NCBI RefSeq assembly: GCF_016469335.1
Contig: NZ_CP059888.1
Span: 3,299,899 to 3,363,898, forward strand
Reading direction: 5' to 3'
Origin: Flocculibacter collagenilyticus
Lineage (GTDB): Bacteria; Pseudomonadota; Gammaproteobacteria; Enterobacterales; Alteromonadaceae
DNA: 64,000 nucleotides
Shown: positions 18,749 through 27,603 of the stretch, one piece after another
How positions within the stretch are numbered: position 1 is the first letter of the stretch
Layout of the letters: every line of letters begins with the position of its first letter
Notes under the pieces: model-generated
The model's input: the letters and a program-made list of their open reading frames with translations, nothing else
Database searches by the model: none
Told to the model about the DNA's origin: nothing
Translations under genes and position numbers: made by a program

Positions 18749-19837
18749 GTGCGAAAAACTCTTTTATTTTTATTGCAATCGATAAGCTACGGGTTGGCTA
18801 TCGCCTTTTTGGTGATTATCTTTTTTCCCTCGTTGCGCGGTGATCTGAACTTAAACAGTGTCATTTTCAAATCGTCTACTCAACATCCGCCCGCGGTATC
18901 GTATTCTGCTGCGGTACGCAGTGCCTCACCTGCGGTGGTGTATATTTATTCCGAGTCATTTACCAAAGATCCAAGATATTTAAGTCAACAATCGCGCTCT
19001 GTTGAGTTAGGCTCAGGCGTATTAATGAATAGCGACGGTTATATTCTTACCGCTTATCATGTGATTGACAACGCAGACCAAATTGCAGTGGCGCTACAAG
19101 ATGGTAGACGCTTAGAAGCAGAATTAGTGGGTAGTGACAAGTTAACCGATCTGGCGCTGTTAAAAATTGACACCGACAACCTGCCTGTTATCCCACAAGA
19201 TCCTAAAATTAACCCTCAAGTTGGTGACGTGGTACTAGCGATCGGCACCCCATTAAACTTAGGACAAACGATTACCCAAGGGATTATTAGCGCAACAGGC
19301 AAAAAAGGGATTACAGGTTCAAGCCACGCCGACTTTTTACAAATGGATGCCGCAATTAACCCCGGTAGCTCAGGTGGGGCGTTAGTTAATTCTAATGGGT
19401 TACTTGTTGGCATTAACGCAGCCAATACCAATAATTTTCAAGCACGCTTTAATATCGACGTTCAAGGCATTTTCTTTGCTGTGCCTTATCATGTGGCGAT
19501 AAAAGTGATGAATAAAATTATTGAACATGGCAGAGTGATCAGAGGTTACTTAGGTATTACAGGCGTTTCAATAAACAGTGCTGGCGCAGAAGTAAGTAGC
19601 ACAGCAGAACTTGTTGCAGGTATTTTAGTGGGTAGCCTTGACCCATTAGGCCCAGCTTGGAATGCAGGGTTAAAACGCGGTGATGTGTTACTTGCTATCG
19701 AGGAGACAAGACTGACTAATATTCAAGAGGCGCTTGATATTGTTGCTGACACGCTGCCCGGTACCACACTAAATTTTACAATCGCACGAGACGGCAAAAA
19801 ATTTAAAGTACCTGTGTTAATCACTGAACTTGAATAA
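18749..19837 (+). CDS. degS: Site-1 sigma-E regulatory protease DegS
   Basis: 362 residues: N-terminal membrane anchor (LAIAFLVIIFFPSL), protease domain with TAYHVID, TDLALLKI and NPGSSGGAL, and a single C-terminal PDZ domain. One PDZ and an uncleaved anchor distinguish DegS from DegQ. It senses mis-folded outer-membrane porins through the PDZ domain and makes the first cut in anti-sigma factor RseA. Start is GTG at 18749. Confidence 0.93.
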   Translation: MRKTLLFLLQSISYGLAIAFLVIIFFPSLRGDLNLNSVIFKSSTQHPPAVSYSAAVRSASPAVVYIYSESFTKDPRYLSQQSRSVELGSGVLMNSDGYILTAYHVIDNADQIAVALQDGRRLEAELVGSDKLTDLALLKIDTDNLPVIPQDPKINPQVGDVVLAIGTPLNLGQTITQGIISATGKKGITGSSHADFLQMDAAINPGSSGGALVNSNGLLVGINAANTNNFQARFNIDVQGIFFAVPYHVAIKVMNKIIEHGRVIRGYLGITGVSINSAGAEVSSTAELVAGILVGSLDPLGPAWNAGLKRGDVLLAIEETRLTNIQEALDIVADTLPGTTLNFTIARDGKKFKVPVLITELE

Positions 19838-19851
19838 TAGAGACAAATAAA

Positions 19852-19885
19852 AACGGCAGGAGTGTTGAAAACAAACCTGCCGTAA
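19852..19885. terminator. Terminator between converging degS and DUF945 gene
   Basis: ACGGCAGG and CCTGCCGT pair across an 18-base loop. The T-rich tail lies on the minus-strand side (CCGTTTTTATTT), so it serves the minus-strand gene best and may also end degS. Confidence 0.7.
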
Positions 19886-19926
19886 ATAACTAATATTGCA
19901 AATTACACACTAATACGCGTGTAAGA

Positions 19927-21207
19927 TTAAAACACCTGTCTTAGTAACTTATCATTTGCCGTTAACGCACCGTCCGCAAATTTTACTGTGGTAGTAAAGT
20001 TACCTTCTTTATTTTGAATAACCATTTGCTGTTGTTGAAATTGGTCAATCATCGGCTTTATATTTGCGAACACTGTGACTAAGTTTTGTGACGCTAGTGC
20101 GTCTAAACTAAATGTAACGCGCTCAAGCAACCCGTATGGTGTTTGCGTATCTGCAAAAGTAAAAGGCGCAACATCGATTTGTGCATTAGAATCTAACTTC
20201 ACTTCGTTAAATACACCTGATAATTGATTCAGTTTTACCGTTAGCCCGTCTTCACCTAACAATTGAACGACATGCTCCATTTGTTTCAGAGGTTCGTCGT
20301 GATACATTGGTTGAGCAAAAATATCTTTATTTAAGTTATTTAGTTCAATTGCTAACTTCGCATCTTTTAATTCAGTTTTAAGAGGATTAGTTTCAGCATC
20401 TATATTCAGCGCTTCCAATGCCATAACCGCTGAAACGTTGAGCTTTTGCTCGTCATCCGAAAGCGTAGTATTGGTATTAATTGTATAATTATCTAATGCC
20501 ACCACTTCTTCAGGAGTATTAATGCGCAATTTATGAAACGTCATGTCACTAGTGCCTAATAAGTACTGATCACCTAGGCGCTTCGCGTCACTGTCAAAAC
20601 TAATTAGTCCAATATCGAAATTGCGATTTTCCGCTGTAAATTTCATCCCGTTGATTTTGCCAACACTTGCTAATGCTTCACCACCAGCTTCACCTTCAAA
20701 CTTGATGTCAATGCCACGTACGTTCAATGCAAAGGCTTCCCCGGCATTGGTATTGGCATTAATATCAAATGGCTGCATAACAAAGTGACCCGCTATCGTG
20801 TCGGCCCAATAATTCATTGACCAACCCATATCATAATCAATTTCAGCCACGTCGTGTTCTGCAAGCTTTGCAGTTGCTTCAGAAGGTAGTACTAGCTTTG
20901 AATCACAGTTAACAATTAAAGGTAAAATTGTGCAGGCATTGGTAATCTTCACCACCGCTTGCTCGCTGTCGCTTGCGTTACCATTCATTTCTTTTTCATT
21001 TAATGTCACGGTAATTTCATCGTCAACGCTAAACACACCGGACGAAGTAACGTTATATGAAAGTGACATCATTGGAGACAAGGCCACATTTGCCTCTGCT
21101 ATTTTATCTCCAACTTCTGTTTTGTACTGATGATTTGTGTAGTAAGTAAGGCCACCAGATAGAACAACTAAACCCAGTGAGCTACCAATAATCGTTTTTA
21201 AAGACAT
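19927..21207 (-). CDS. YdgA-like protein (DUF945)
   Basis: 426 residues from MSLKTIIGSSLGL. A single N-terminal hydrophobic segment (LGLVVLSGGLTYY) anchors or exports the protein; the rest is a large beta-rich region with repeated short strand patterns (LNIDAETNPLKTELKDAKLAI, VKLNQLSGVFNEVKLDSN), as in DUF945/YdgA family proteins and AsmA-like periplasmic proteins. Function unknown. The chosen ATG has an AAGGAA ribosome site; a TTG or ATG five codons earlier is less well placed. Confidence 0.7.
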   Translation of the reverse strand: MSLKTIIGSSLGLVVLSGGLTYYTNHQYKTEVGDKIAEANVALSPMMSLSYNVTSSGVFSVDDEITVTLNEKEMNGNASDSEQAVVKITNACTILPLIVNCDSKLVLPSEATAKLAEHDVAEIDYDMGWSMNYWADTIAGHFVMQPFDINANTNAGEAFALNVRGIDIKFEGEAGGEALASVGKINGMKFTAENRNFDIGLISFDSDAKRLGDQYLLGTSDMTFHKLRINTPEEVVALDNYTINTNTTLSDDEQKLNVSAVMALEALNIDAETNPLKTELKDAKLAIELNNLNKDIFAQPMYHDEPLKQMEHVVQLLGEDGLTVKLNQLSGVFNEVKLDSNAQIDVAPFTFADTQTPYGLLERVTFSLDALASQNLVTVFANIKPMIDQFQQQQMVIQNKEGNFTTTVKFADGALTANDKLLRQVF

Positions 21208-21429
21208 GCTTGTTCCTTGCATATTGAGTGAAAAACTGCGGTGAACGTGCTTAGCGTTGTCCAGAGAAACCTACATCCACCATATTCATTTGCTTTATCC
21301 CTTTACCGCATAATTGTTATTAATTAGCCATAAACAGAATTAAAGATAATCGGCGGCGTTTATATCAATTTAACGTATTGCTTACAAGTAATTTCGAATA
21401 TTCCATTTGATTTTTCAGCCACCAGAAAT

Positions 21430-21459
21430 GCAAAAACCCCGTTTACACGAGGTTTTGCA
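21430..21459 (-). terminator. Terminator downstream of the DUF3718 gene
   Basis: On the minus strand GCAAAACCTCG pairs with CGGGGTTTTTGC across a short loop. It is positioned about 50 bases after the stop of the DUF3718 gene. The tail is part of the stem, so strength is uncertain. Confidence 0.6.
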
Positions 21460-21508
21460 GCGGTAGAACTAATTGTAAGGCTAAGGAGAGCCTACATACA
21501 GGGATTAA

Positions 21509-21850
21509 TTACCCTGCACGTTTTTGTGCAGCAGATAACAGGTCAGCGTTTGCAATGTTACCCATTAATGATGCTACCGTGTTTTTTGGTAATTTTTTGA
21601 TGATTAGTGTGCCCGTGTTTACTGCGTTTTGCGCAGAGGCAAAGCTTAATAAGTCAGAACCGTTACATTTTACGCCGTCGAAGATGTTTCTGATTTTCAG
21701 GTTATTCGATTTTAAGAATTTACGAAGACGTTTCTTATCATCAGCAGATACGTATTCACAAACACTTACAGCCAAGTCAGACGCGCTTGCAGTAGTTGGT
21801 ACAACAGCAAATGGAGATAGTAAAATTAAAGGAAGTAATAAATTTTTCAT
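21509..21850 (-). CDS. Small secreted DUF3718-like protein under c-di-GMP riboswitch
   Basis: 113 residues with a clear signal peptide (LLLPLILLSPFAVVPTTASA). The mature part has two cysteines (VCEYV and VKCNG) likely joined in a disulfide, and the DDKKRLRKFLK...LKIRNIFDGVKCNG pattern seen in DUF3718 proteins of marine gammaproteobacteria. Molecular function is unknown. It lies immediately behind a c-di-GMP-I riboswitch, which suggests a role in surface attachment, motility or biofilm. Not in an operon with its neighbours. Confidence 0.75.
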   Translation of the reverse strand: MKNLLLPLILLSPFAVVPTTASASDLAVSVCEYVSADDKKRLRKFLKSNNLKIRNIFDGVKCNGSDLLSFASAQNAVNTGTLIIKKLPKNTVASLMGNIANADLLSAAQKRAG

Positions 21851-21857
21851 GAGGGCA

Positions 21858-21891
21858 CCTTGTTTATTAACTTATTAATTAAACCACAAGG
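21858..21891 (-). promoter_or_regulatory. Ribosome-site-sequestering hairpin (riboswitch expression platform)
   Basis: On the minus strand CCTTGT (21886-21891) can pair with ACAAGG (21858-21863), the latter containing the AAGG ribosome site of the DUF3718 gene. This is a plausible translational on/off switch controlled by the riboswitch just upstream; the mechanism is inferred from complementarity only. Confidence 0.5.
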
Positions 21892-21904
21892 ACTTTAACA
21901 TTAG

Positions 21905-21990
21905 TGTTAGGTAGCCCCGCTGTCGTAGGTATAAACCCGTAGACCGGTGGTTTTGCGCGAGTGCCTTTTCAAGCACCTTGCCGTTTCTTA
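21905..21990 (-). promoter_or_regulatory. Cyclic di-GMP-I (GEMM) riboswitch
   Basis: The minus strand reads ACGGCAAGG, then a hairpin GTGCTT-GAAA-AGGCAC with a GNRA tetraloop, then GCGCAAA, CCACCGGTCT, and finally ACGACAGCGGGGCTACC. Order and sequence match the GEMM consensus: tetraloop docking into its receptor, the GCAAA junction and the CAG-CGGGG-TACC 3' strand. It lies 55 bases upstream of the DUF3718 start. Confidence 0.9.
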
Positions 21991-22061
21991 CTGGTTGTCT
22001 ATTGTACAGAGCTAAATTTTCATTGCAATACTAAATATCAATTTTTTTGTATAAATTTCAC

Positions 22062-23096
22062 TCAACCTTCAGTTTGTCCAATTCCCTTTAATAGCCGGCC
22101 TAAAATATCAGCGCCAGTAATCACTCTTGGGTCCTGCATTGTCCACACCAAAATCACATCATGATTCAACACATCTGTTGAATGCTGTTCTTCAATCGGT
22201 CCATCTTTTAATAATTGTAAGGCCGCGCCTAACGTACAATCTTCACTTGTTACCACTACAGGACGGTGACAAAACTGATAAGGATCAGGCTCTGACTTTT
22301 CGGTTCTCATTAAAGTGGCTCTAAGGTAGCCATCAGCGTCAAGCACCAATAATGGGTGATTATCTGAGTTTACGAGTACCACCCATTTATGCCCTGACAG
22401 ATTAACCTTTTTAATGAAGTCGGAAGATTCATCACTTGATAATGCGGGAATAATGGGTAAATCGAGTGTGCACGGTAATGTGAGCACGCTACTAGGATCA
22501 AGCAGCTCACCTTCTTCTTGCACAGACACTTTATCAATTTCTAAAAAGTTTAAAGCGCCAACACCTTCCACATGCTCAACATCCGCTTCATTCGCTTGAG
22601 CATGCGCAGTAATAATGGACTTTAATTCCTCTTCACGAAAATAAGTAATGCCTTCGCGCCCAAGCCAACCATCTAGCATGATTGCTGTAGGTTTTGCCAC
22701 AGGATACAGCAAAAATTGATAGAATTTTATCACTGGTGTTAGCAGGGATGCCATTTTTAAGGCATTACGTGAGAAGTAAGCTTGAGGAAAAATTTCGCCT
22801 AAAAATGTGATCGCAACTGCGGAAAATAAAAACGAATATATTCCTACTAATACAGAGTCAGACAATAGCGTTAGTAATACATTAATTGACACATTGCCCC
22901 ATAAAATTGTTGCCAGTAAAAAATTAGAATCCTCTCGCAATACTAGAATTTTTTCTGCACTCTTATTTTTGTGCATCATTTCAACTTCAAGCTGTAATCG
23001 GCTCATACTAAAATAAGCTAAATTAAGCCCTGAAAAAATCGCCGACTGGGTGATACAAACGGCAATTCCCATCCAAATAAATAAATCAATCGTCAT
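22062..23096 (-). CDS. DUF21/CNNM-domain membrane protein (CorC/HlyC-like)
   Basis: About 344 residues from MTIDLFIWMG. The N-terminal half has four hydrophobic segments and the DUF21 signatures IFSGLNLAYFS, LLATILWGNV and ITFLGEIFPQAYFSRNA; the C-terminal half is a cytoplasmic CBS-pair-like region. Relatives include CorB/CorC and eukaryotic CNNM proteins, tied to Mg2+ (or Co2+) efflux. No CorC_HlyC transporter-associated domain is obvious. Mg2+ genes (mgtE) lie nearby at 24.1-26.4 kb. A TTG five codons upstream is an alternative start. Confidence 0.8.
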   Translation of the reverse strand: MTIDLFIWMGIAVCITQSAIFSGLNLAYFSMSRLQLEVEMMHKNKSAEKILVLREDSNFLLATILWGNVSINVLLTLLSDSVLVGIYSFLFSAVAITFLGEIFPQAYFSRNALKMASLLTPVIKFYQFLLYPVAKPTAIMLDGWLGREGITYFREEELKSIITAHAQANEADVEHVEGVGALNFLEIDKVSVQEEGELLDPSSVLTLPCTLDLPIIPALSSDESSDFIKKVNLSGHKWVVLVNSDNHPLLVLDADGYLRATLMRTEKSEPDPYQFCHRPVVVTSEDCTLGAALQLLKDGPIEEQHSTDVLNHDVILVWTMQDPRVITGADILGRLLKGIGQTEG

Positions 23097-23223
23097 AATA
23101 TAAAGGCTCAATCGTCACGTTAAGTCACTTAAAAAATAAAGTAATACTATTTGCAAGAACACATAGTATTTCATCAATAGTCTACTAATCTTATACGATA
23201 TATCTGTTTTCACAGGAATTATT

Positions 23224-24078
23224 ATGAATAATAGCTGGCAACATTCATTAAGCTCCAGTTACGAGCAGTTAATCAGTTACTTAGTTGCTTATGTGCCACA
23301 GCTATTTGGCGCCATACTCTTAATATTTATAGGCTGGATTATCGCTTGGCTCTTATCCAAAATGACCACCAGCTTAGTTGAGTTCGTCAGTAATTTTTTA
23401 AATAAAATTATCGCTTCGTTTTTACCCGACAAAACAGTAGACATACAACCCAAACATGCTCGCATAGCGGGTAAAACTGTTTTCTGGGTAGTAATGCTAT
23501 TTTTCTTCGCGGCTGCCACATCCAGTTTAGGAATGGAATTTATTGCTACATGGTTGAAAGAGTTTTTAAGCTACTTACCGCAAATATTAGCAGGCGCCAT
23601 TATCATTCTAGCGGGTTACTTTCTTGGCAGTATTGCCTACACCATGACGGTAGCAGCCGCTGAAACTACTGGATTTGAACATAGTCACCGGCTTGGCGCG
23701 CTTGTAAAGTGGATTGTGATATTTATCGCTATCGTTATTGGTATTGAGCAGCTTGGTATTAATATTCAATTTGTAACTACCTTAATTATTGTTCAGCTTG
23801 GTGTGCTTAGTTTAGGGTTCGCGTTAGCTTACGGGTTAGGCAGCAGTGAGTTAATCAAAAATCTTGTCGGCGCTAAACAAGCGAATAAGCATTTTCAAGT
23901 TGGCGATCGCATCAAAATAGGCGAGATAGAAGGTAAATTGATGGAAATATCATCCAGTATGATCATAGTCGAAACTGACAAAGGAAAAACACTGATCCCA
24001 GCCCGAAGCTGCATGGAAAAGATCAGTAAAGTGATTGAACGTGACGGTGGCGATGACAATGCACCAATTAGTCATTAA
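23224..24078 (+). CDS. MscS-family small-conductance mechanosensitive channel-like protein
   Basis: 284 residues with four or five membrane segments. The N-terminal helix repeat (LFGAILLIFIGWIIAWLLSK and PQILAGAIIILAGYFLGSI) is the conserved TM_helix found in MscS-related proteins; then a pore-like segment rich in glycine/alanine (LGVLSLGFALAYGLGSSELI) and a beta domain (FQVGDRIKIGEIEGKLMEI). Probably opens on membrane tension. Lies upstream of the mgtE pair on the same strand. Confidence 0.82.
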   Translation: MNNSWQHSLSSSYEQLISYLVAYVPQLFGAILLIFIGWIIAWLLSKMTTSLVEFVSNFLNKIIASFLPDKTVDIQPKHARIAGKTVFWVVMLFFFAAATSSLGMEFIATWLKEFLSYLPQILAGAIIILAGYFLGSIAYTMTVAAAETTGFEHSHRLGALVKWIVIFIAIVIGIEQLGINIQFVTTLIIVQLGVLSLGFALAYGLGSSELIKNLVGAKQANKHFQVGDRIKIGEIEGKLMEISSSMIIVETDKGKTLIPARSCMEKISKVIERDGGDDNAPISH

Positions 24079-24124
24079 CCCATGCTAATCGTCTGCGCTT
24101 ACTAATAATAATAACGGAGTTACC

Positions 24125-24949
24125 ATGATCGCCTCTCAGCTTAAGCTTTCACTCCACTTTTTAACCGCAGAGCCTGAAGCAGCTGCAAGCCAATTAGAAT
24201 TAATGCCCACCGAGCATGTATTAAGTTTATTAAAAGAGGCGCCTTCTTCAACTGCGGCCAACATACTGAAATTAATGCAACCGAGTATTGCAGCTAAATT
24301 GCTGTTGTTATTTCCAGCAGAAAAAAGCTATAAGATTTTCGAACAAATGAACCTCGCCGACGTAGCCGCCATTTTGCGATATATGCCAACAGAAGAAGGC
24401 AAAGCTCATTTAGCTGCGCTGCCTATAAGAAAACAGGCATTATGCAAAATGCTCATCAGCTACCCTGAGCATGCCTTAGGTGCTGTTGTTGATACCGATG
24501 TTTTAATTGCTGGCAGCAGCATGACCGTTGATGATGTACTGATTCGCATTAAGAAAAAAACAGTTGCTTACTTACAGGATGTTTTCGTGGTGAATAAACA
24601 ACGCAACCTCGAAGGGAAAATTTTTCTTGGCGACTTATTACATGCATCGCCTAAAGCGTTAATTGCTTCGCTCATTCATAAACGTCCCAGAACGCTTAGC
24701 GCAACACACGACTTAACCACAGCAAGTGAATTAAATATTTGGCAGCAACAGGATGTGGCTCCTGTAATTAATAGAAGAAACGAGTTTATTGGGATTGTGC
24801 ATTACCATAAATTACGTCGCTCTATCACTCGGTTAGAAAGAGCCAATGCATCGCCAAACACCCTATCAGGTGAGCTGATCGAAGTGTACGGCGACACCAT
24901 CATGTCGATGATCGAGTTAGTAAGTACCAACAATCAAAGTAAGCATTAA
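24125..24949 (+). CDS. Soluble MgtE-like protein: MgtE N-domain plus CBS pair, no membrane domain
   Basis: 274 residues. Residues about 15-120 show the MgtE intracellular N-domain superhelix (HVLSLLKEAPSSTAANILK, AAKLLLLFPAEKSYKIFEQM, AAILRYMPTEE); about 125-250 hold two CBS motifs (LGAVVDTDVLIAG, VTVDDVLIRIKKK, VAPVINRRNEFIGIVHY). There are no transmembrane segments. This equals the cytosolic half of an MgtE Mg2+ channel. The next gene, 81 bases on, is a full-length MgtE. It may act as a regulatory partner or be a decayed paralogue; its own ribosome site (CGGAG) and intact frame favour a functional protein. Confidence 0.78.
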   Translation: MIASQLKLSLHFLTAEPEAAASQLELMPTEHVLSLLKEAPSSTAANILKLMQPSIAAKLLLLFPAEKSYKIFEQMNLADVAAILRYMPTEEGKAHLAALPIRKQALCKMLISYPEHALGAVVDTDVLIAGSSMTVDDVLIRIKKKTVAYLQDVFVVNKQRNLEGKIFLGDLLHASPKALIASLIHKRPRTLSATHDLTTASELNIWQQQDVAPVINRRNEFIGIVHYHKLRRSITRLERANASPNTLSGELIEVYGDTIMSMIELVSTNNQSKH

Positions 24950-25030
24950 TATATAAGTTAATCATGTTGAGAATAATCATTCGATAACAGGCTAATAATT
25001 ATATGAACTTAACTTTCAGCGGAGAATATA

Positions 25031-26365
25031 ATGCCATCTCAGCAACAAATTTTAAGTGAAGCATCACAACAATTAAACCGAGAATTCTTGCAACACTTTC
25101 CGTATAAAAGCGCCCGGCATATGGAAGCTATCGAAGCACATGAAGCGGCAAAACTGCTTGAAATGCAATCCATGACCTCGGTACTCGCATTATGGAAATT
25201 TTTACCTGCGGGCACCGCTGAGAATATTTTTGCGAAGCTATCAAGTCATTTTGCTATTAAGTTACTGCAAAGCCTAGACAGCCATATTGCCGTTACTTTG
25301 TTAAGCCGACTAGAGCCAGAATTACAGCAGCAATTAATGAAAGAGTTAGCTACCAGTGATGGTGCATTAGCGAGCGAACTTACCGAACTGTTAAGCTACC
25401 CCGAAGATACCGCTGCGCGCCTAATGAGCGCAAAAGTAACTGCTTTTTATGACGAAATGAGTGCGTCCGATGTATTACGTAAGCTTAAACAACGCAAAGA
25501 TATTACTGAAGACGTTATCTACATACTAAATAAGTCGCAGCAGCTAGTTGGACAAATTAGTTTAGCCAAATTAATCATTGCCAATGCTGAAGATAAATTA
25601 CTTACACTGGCTCAGCCAATTAAAGCAACTTTTAGTGCACTAGATAGTAAAGATGAAGTTATAGAAAAATTTGAAGGGTATCGCAGTAGCTGCATGCCAG
25701 TACTGGACAGCCACCAGCAACTTATTGGTGTTATTCGTTTTTCTGATATTTATCAGTCCACCAAAGAAGACTTAGTCAGCGACATGCAAACCATGGTAGG
25801 TGCCAGTAAAGAAGAAAAAGCATTATCATCAAGCTGGTTTGCGGTTACAAAACGGCTACCTTGGCTACAAATCAATTTACTTACCGCATTTGCAGCCGCC
25901 TCTGTAGTTGGTGCGTTTGAAGGTTTAATTTCTGAAATAACCGCCCTCGCAATTTTACTGCCCGTGGCCGCAGGTCAATCTGGCAACGCAGGGGCACAAG
26001 CCCTAGCCGTCACCATGCGCGGGTTAACATTACGTGAAATTACCACACGTCAATGGATGCGAGTAATGAGTAAAGAGTTTTTAGTGGGCGCCATGAATGG
26101 CGTCGCCGTCGCAACCACCTGCTCTATCGCTATTTATTTTTGGAGCCAGTCGTTTGGCTTAGCATTAGTCATGGCCATTGCCATGGTCTGTTCATTATCC
26201 ATTGCATGTACCGCAGGTGCAATTGTACCTATAGCCCTTAAAAAATTTGGTATGGACCCCGCACAGTCATCTTCAATAGTGCTAACCACCATTACAGACA
26301 TTGCAGGCTTTATGTCATTTTTAGGTATTGCTATGCTGCTTTCCGACATGCTGCCAAGGGGTTAA
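25031..26365 (+). CDS. mgtE: Magnesium transporter MgtE
   Basis: 444 residues: N-domain superhelix (1-130), CBS pair (about 135-250), and a membrane domain of five helices (about 275-440). Pore motifs are PVAAGQSGNAGAQ and LTTITDIAGF, the latter with the aspartate that binds Mg2+ in the channel. Cytosolic Mg2+ closes the channel via the N and CBS domains. Directly follows the soluble MgtE-like gene. Ribosome site CGGAG. Confidence 0.92.
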   Translation: MPSQQQILSEASQQLNREFLQHFPYKSARHMEAIEAHEAAKLLEMQSMTSVLALWKFLPAGTAENIFAKLSSHFAIKLLQSLDSHIAVTLLSRLEPELQQQLMKELATSDGALASELTELLSYPEDTAARLMSAKVTAFYDEMSASDVLRKLKQRKDITEDVIYILNKSQQLVGQISLAKLIIANAEDKLLTLAQPIKATFSALDSKDEVIEKFEGYRSSCMPVLDSHQQLIGVIRFSDIYQSTKEDLVSDMQTMVGASKEEKALSSSWFAVTKRLPWLQINLLTAFAAASVVGAFEGLISEITALAILLPVAAGQSGNAGAQALAVTMRGLTLREITTRQWMRVMSKEFLVGAMNGVAVATTCSIAIYFWSQSFGLALVMAIAMVCSLSIACTAGAIVPIALKKFGMDPAQSSSIVLTTITDIAGFMSFLGIAMLLSDMLPRG

Positions 26366-26382
26366 TATAAGTAACCCCCTTC
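26357..26382 (+). terminator. Hairpin at the mgtE stop codon
   Basis: AGGGGTTA and TAACCCCCT pair across a short AT loop and span the stop codon. The T-tail is poor, so termination is only likely, not certain. Confidence 0.45.
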
Positions 26383-26481
26383 TAGCCAAGTGTGCTAAAA
26401 ATATTTTCGTACGTTATCAATAGCGTTCAGCTTCTTTTCTAAGTGGACTTTCTATGTTTGAGAGATCTTTTTTAAGGTCGA

Positions 26482-26510
26482 ACTCCCATCTGTTATTAAT
26501 AGCTGGGAGT
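26482..26510. repeat. Short inverted repeat left of the IS element
   Basis: ACTCCCA (26482-26488) and TGGGAGT (26504-26510) flank a 15-base AT-rich loop, about 20 bases outside the IS end. It may be a terminator remnant; no function is proven. Confidence 0.35.
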
Positions 26511-26528
26511 CACATTTAATAATTTTAA

Positions 26529-27411
26529 CTAGAGCGTGTTGATCTTTGTGGTATGAAAAGTAAACGGCAAATGGGTTGGTTATAATGGTTTCGCCAAAAA
26601 TCAGTTTAACTTTCCCAGATGCCGAGACTAATGCTAACAGATGATAGTTGGAAATTGCTATCAAGAATCATGTATTTAACAGGTCGTATTTATAATAAAC
26701 CTGAACACAGAATGACACTCGAAGGTATTTTATACCGTATGCGCACTGGTATTCCATGGCGAGATTTACCAAGCGAATTCGGCGGCTGGAGTGCTGTATT
26801 TAGACGGTTTAACTTGTGGTCTAAAAAAGGTGTGATAACAGAGATATTTCAATTTCTTTCTCAGGAAAATGACGCTCAATGGCTGTTTCTTGATGGCAGT
26901 ATTGTCAAAGCTCATCAAGACTGTACGAATATTGGCTCACAAGCAGAGCAAGCTATAGGTAAAAGCCGTGGTGGTAAATCAACTAAAATACACTTGGCGG
27001 TTGATAGTTGTGGTTTGCCAGTTCACTTTGAACTATCAGGCGGGCAGGTTCATGACGTATGTTATGGCAAAAGCTTAGTGGTTTCATCACCAGATGCCGA
27101 AGTGGTAGTTGCAGATAAAGATTATGATAGTCAATCGCTTAGAGAGCTAATAAAAAGTCGCAATGCTAAGCATGTGATACCGAGAAAAGGTAATAGTAAG
27201 CAAGGAAATGACGACATTGATTGGTCTATGTACAGATATCGTCACTTAGTTGAAAATGCGTTTTTGAAGATAAAGAAACATCGAGCAGTAGCAACTCGAT
27301 ATGACAAATTGGCTAGAAATTACATGAGCGTGGTAGCCCTTGCTTTTTCACTCATGTGGCTACCGATGTGGGTTGATTAGAAAATGTACTCGAAAGATCA
27401 ACACGCTCTAG
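26529..27411 (+). mobile_element. Complete IS5-family insertion sequence
   Basis: About 875 bp bounded by near-perfect terminal inverted repeats. Both ends read CTAGAGCGTGTTGATCTTT when oriented inward. The outer CTAG on each side (26529-26532, 27408-27411) is consistent with a 4-bp CTAG target duplication, as for IS5; a 2-bp TA duplication with ends GAGCGTG is an equally possible reading, as in the IS427 subgroup. It carries one intact transposase gene and separates mgtE from the next cassette. Confidence 0.88.
26619..27380 (+). CDS. IS5-family DDE transposase
   Basis: 253 residues in a single frame. N-terminal DUF4096-like region (RMTLEGILYRMRTGIPWRDLP, FGGWSAVFRRFNLWSKKG) then the DDE_Tnp_1 catalytic core: FLDGSIVKAHQ (first D), VADKDYDS (second D) and LVENAFLKIKKHRAVATRYDK (E, with the Y-(2)-R-(3)-E-(6)-K-type block). 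In many IS427-group elements the gene is split by a frameshift; here it is uninterrupted and looks active. Confidence 0.92.
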   Translation: MPRLMLTDDSWKLLSRIMYLTGRIYNKPEHRMTLEGILYRMRTGIPWRDLPSEFGGWSAVFRRFNLWSKKGVITEIFQFLSQENDAQWLFLDGSIVKAHQDCTNIGSQAEQAIGKSRGGKSTKIHLAVDSCGLPVHFELSGGQVHDVCYGKSLVVSSPDAEVVVADKDYDSQSLRELIKSRNAKHVIPRKGNSKQGNDDIDWSMYRYRHLVENAFLKIKKHRAVATRYDKLARNYMSVVALAFSLMWLPMWVD

Positions 27412-27603
27412 TTTTAGTTCATGAACTAAACATATAATTCTAATTTAGTGATAGGCAATTATAATTAAAATATAGCAAGTATACTTTTCTTCATTCTGGC
27501 TATACAGGGAAAATTTTGAACTTGTTTCAGAGGTAGATTGCTTGATTATGTATTCTTTTAAAATGACTTTGGTCCGAGTTTTAAGCCGCGTAAATGCATA
27601 GAA

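Noticed and set aside
26452-26664. 70-codon minus-strand frame across the left end of the IS
   Set aside because: It runs over the terminal repeat and the start of the transposase gene and shows no protein family features.
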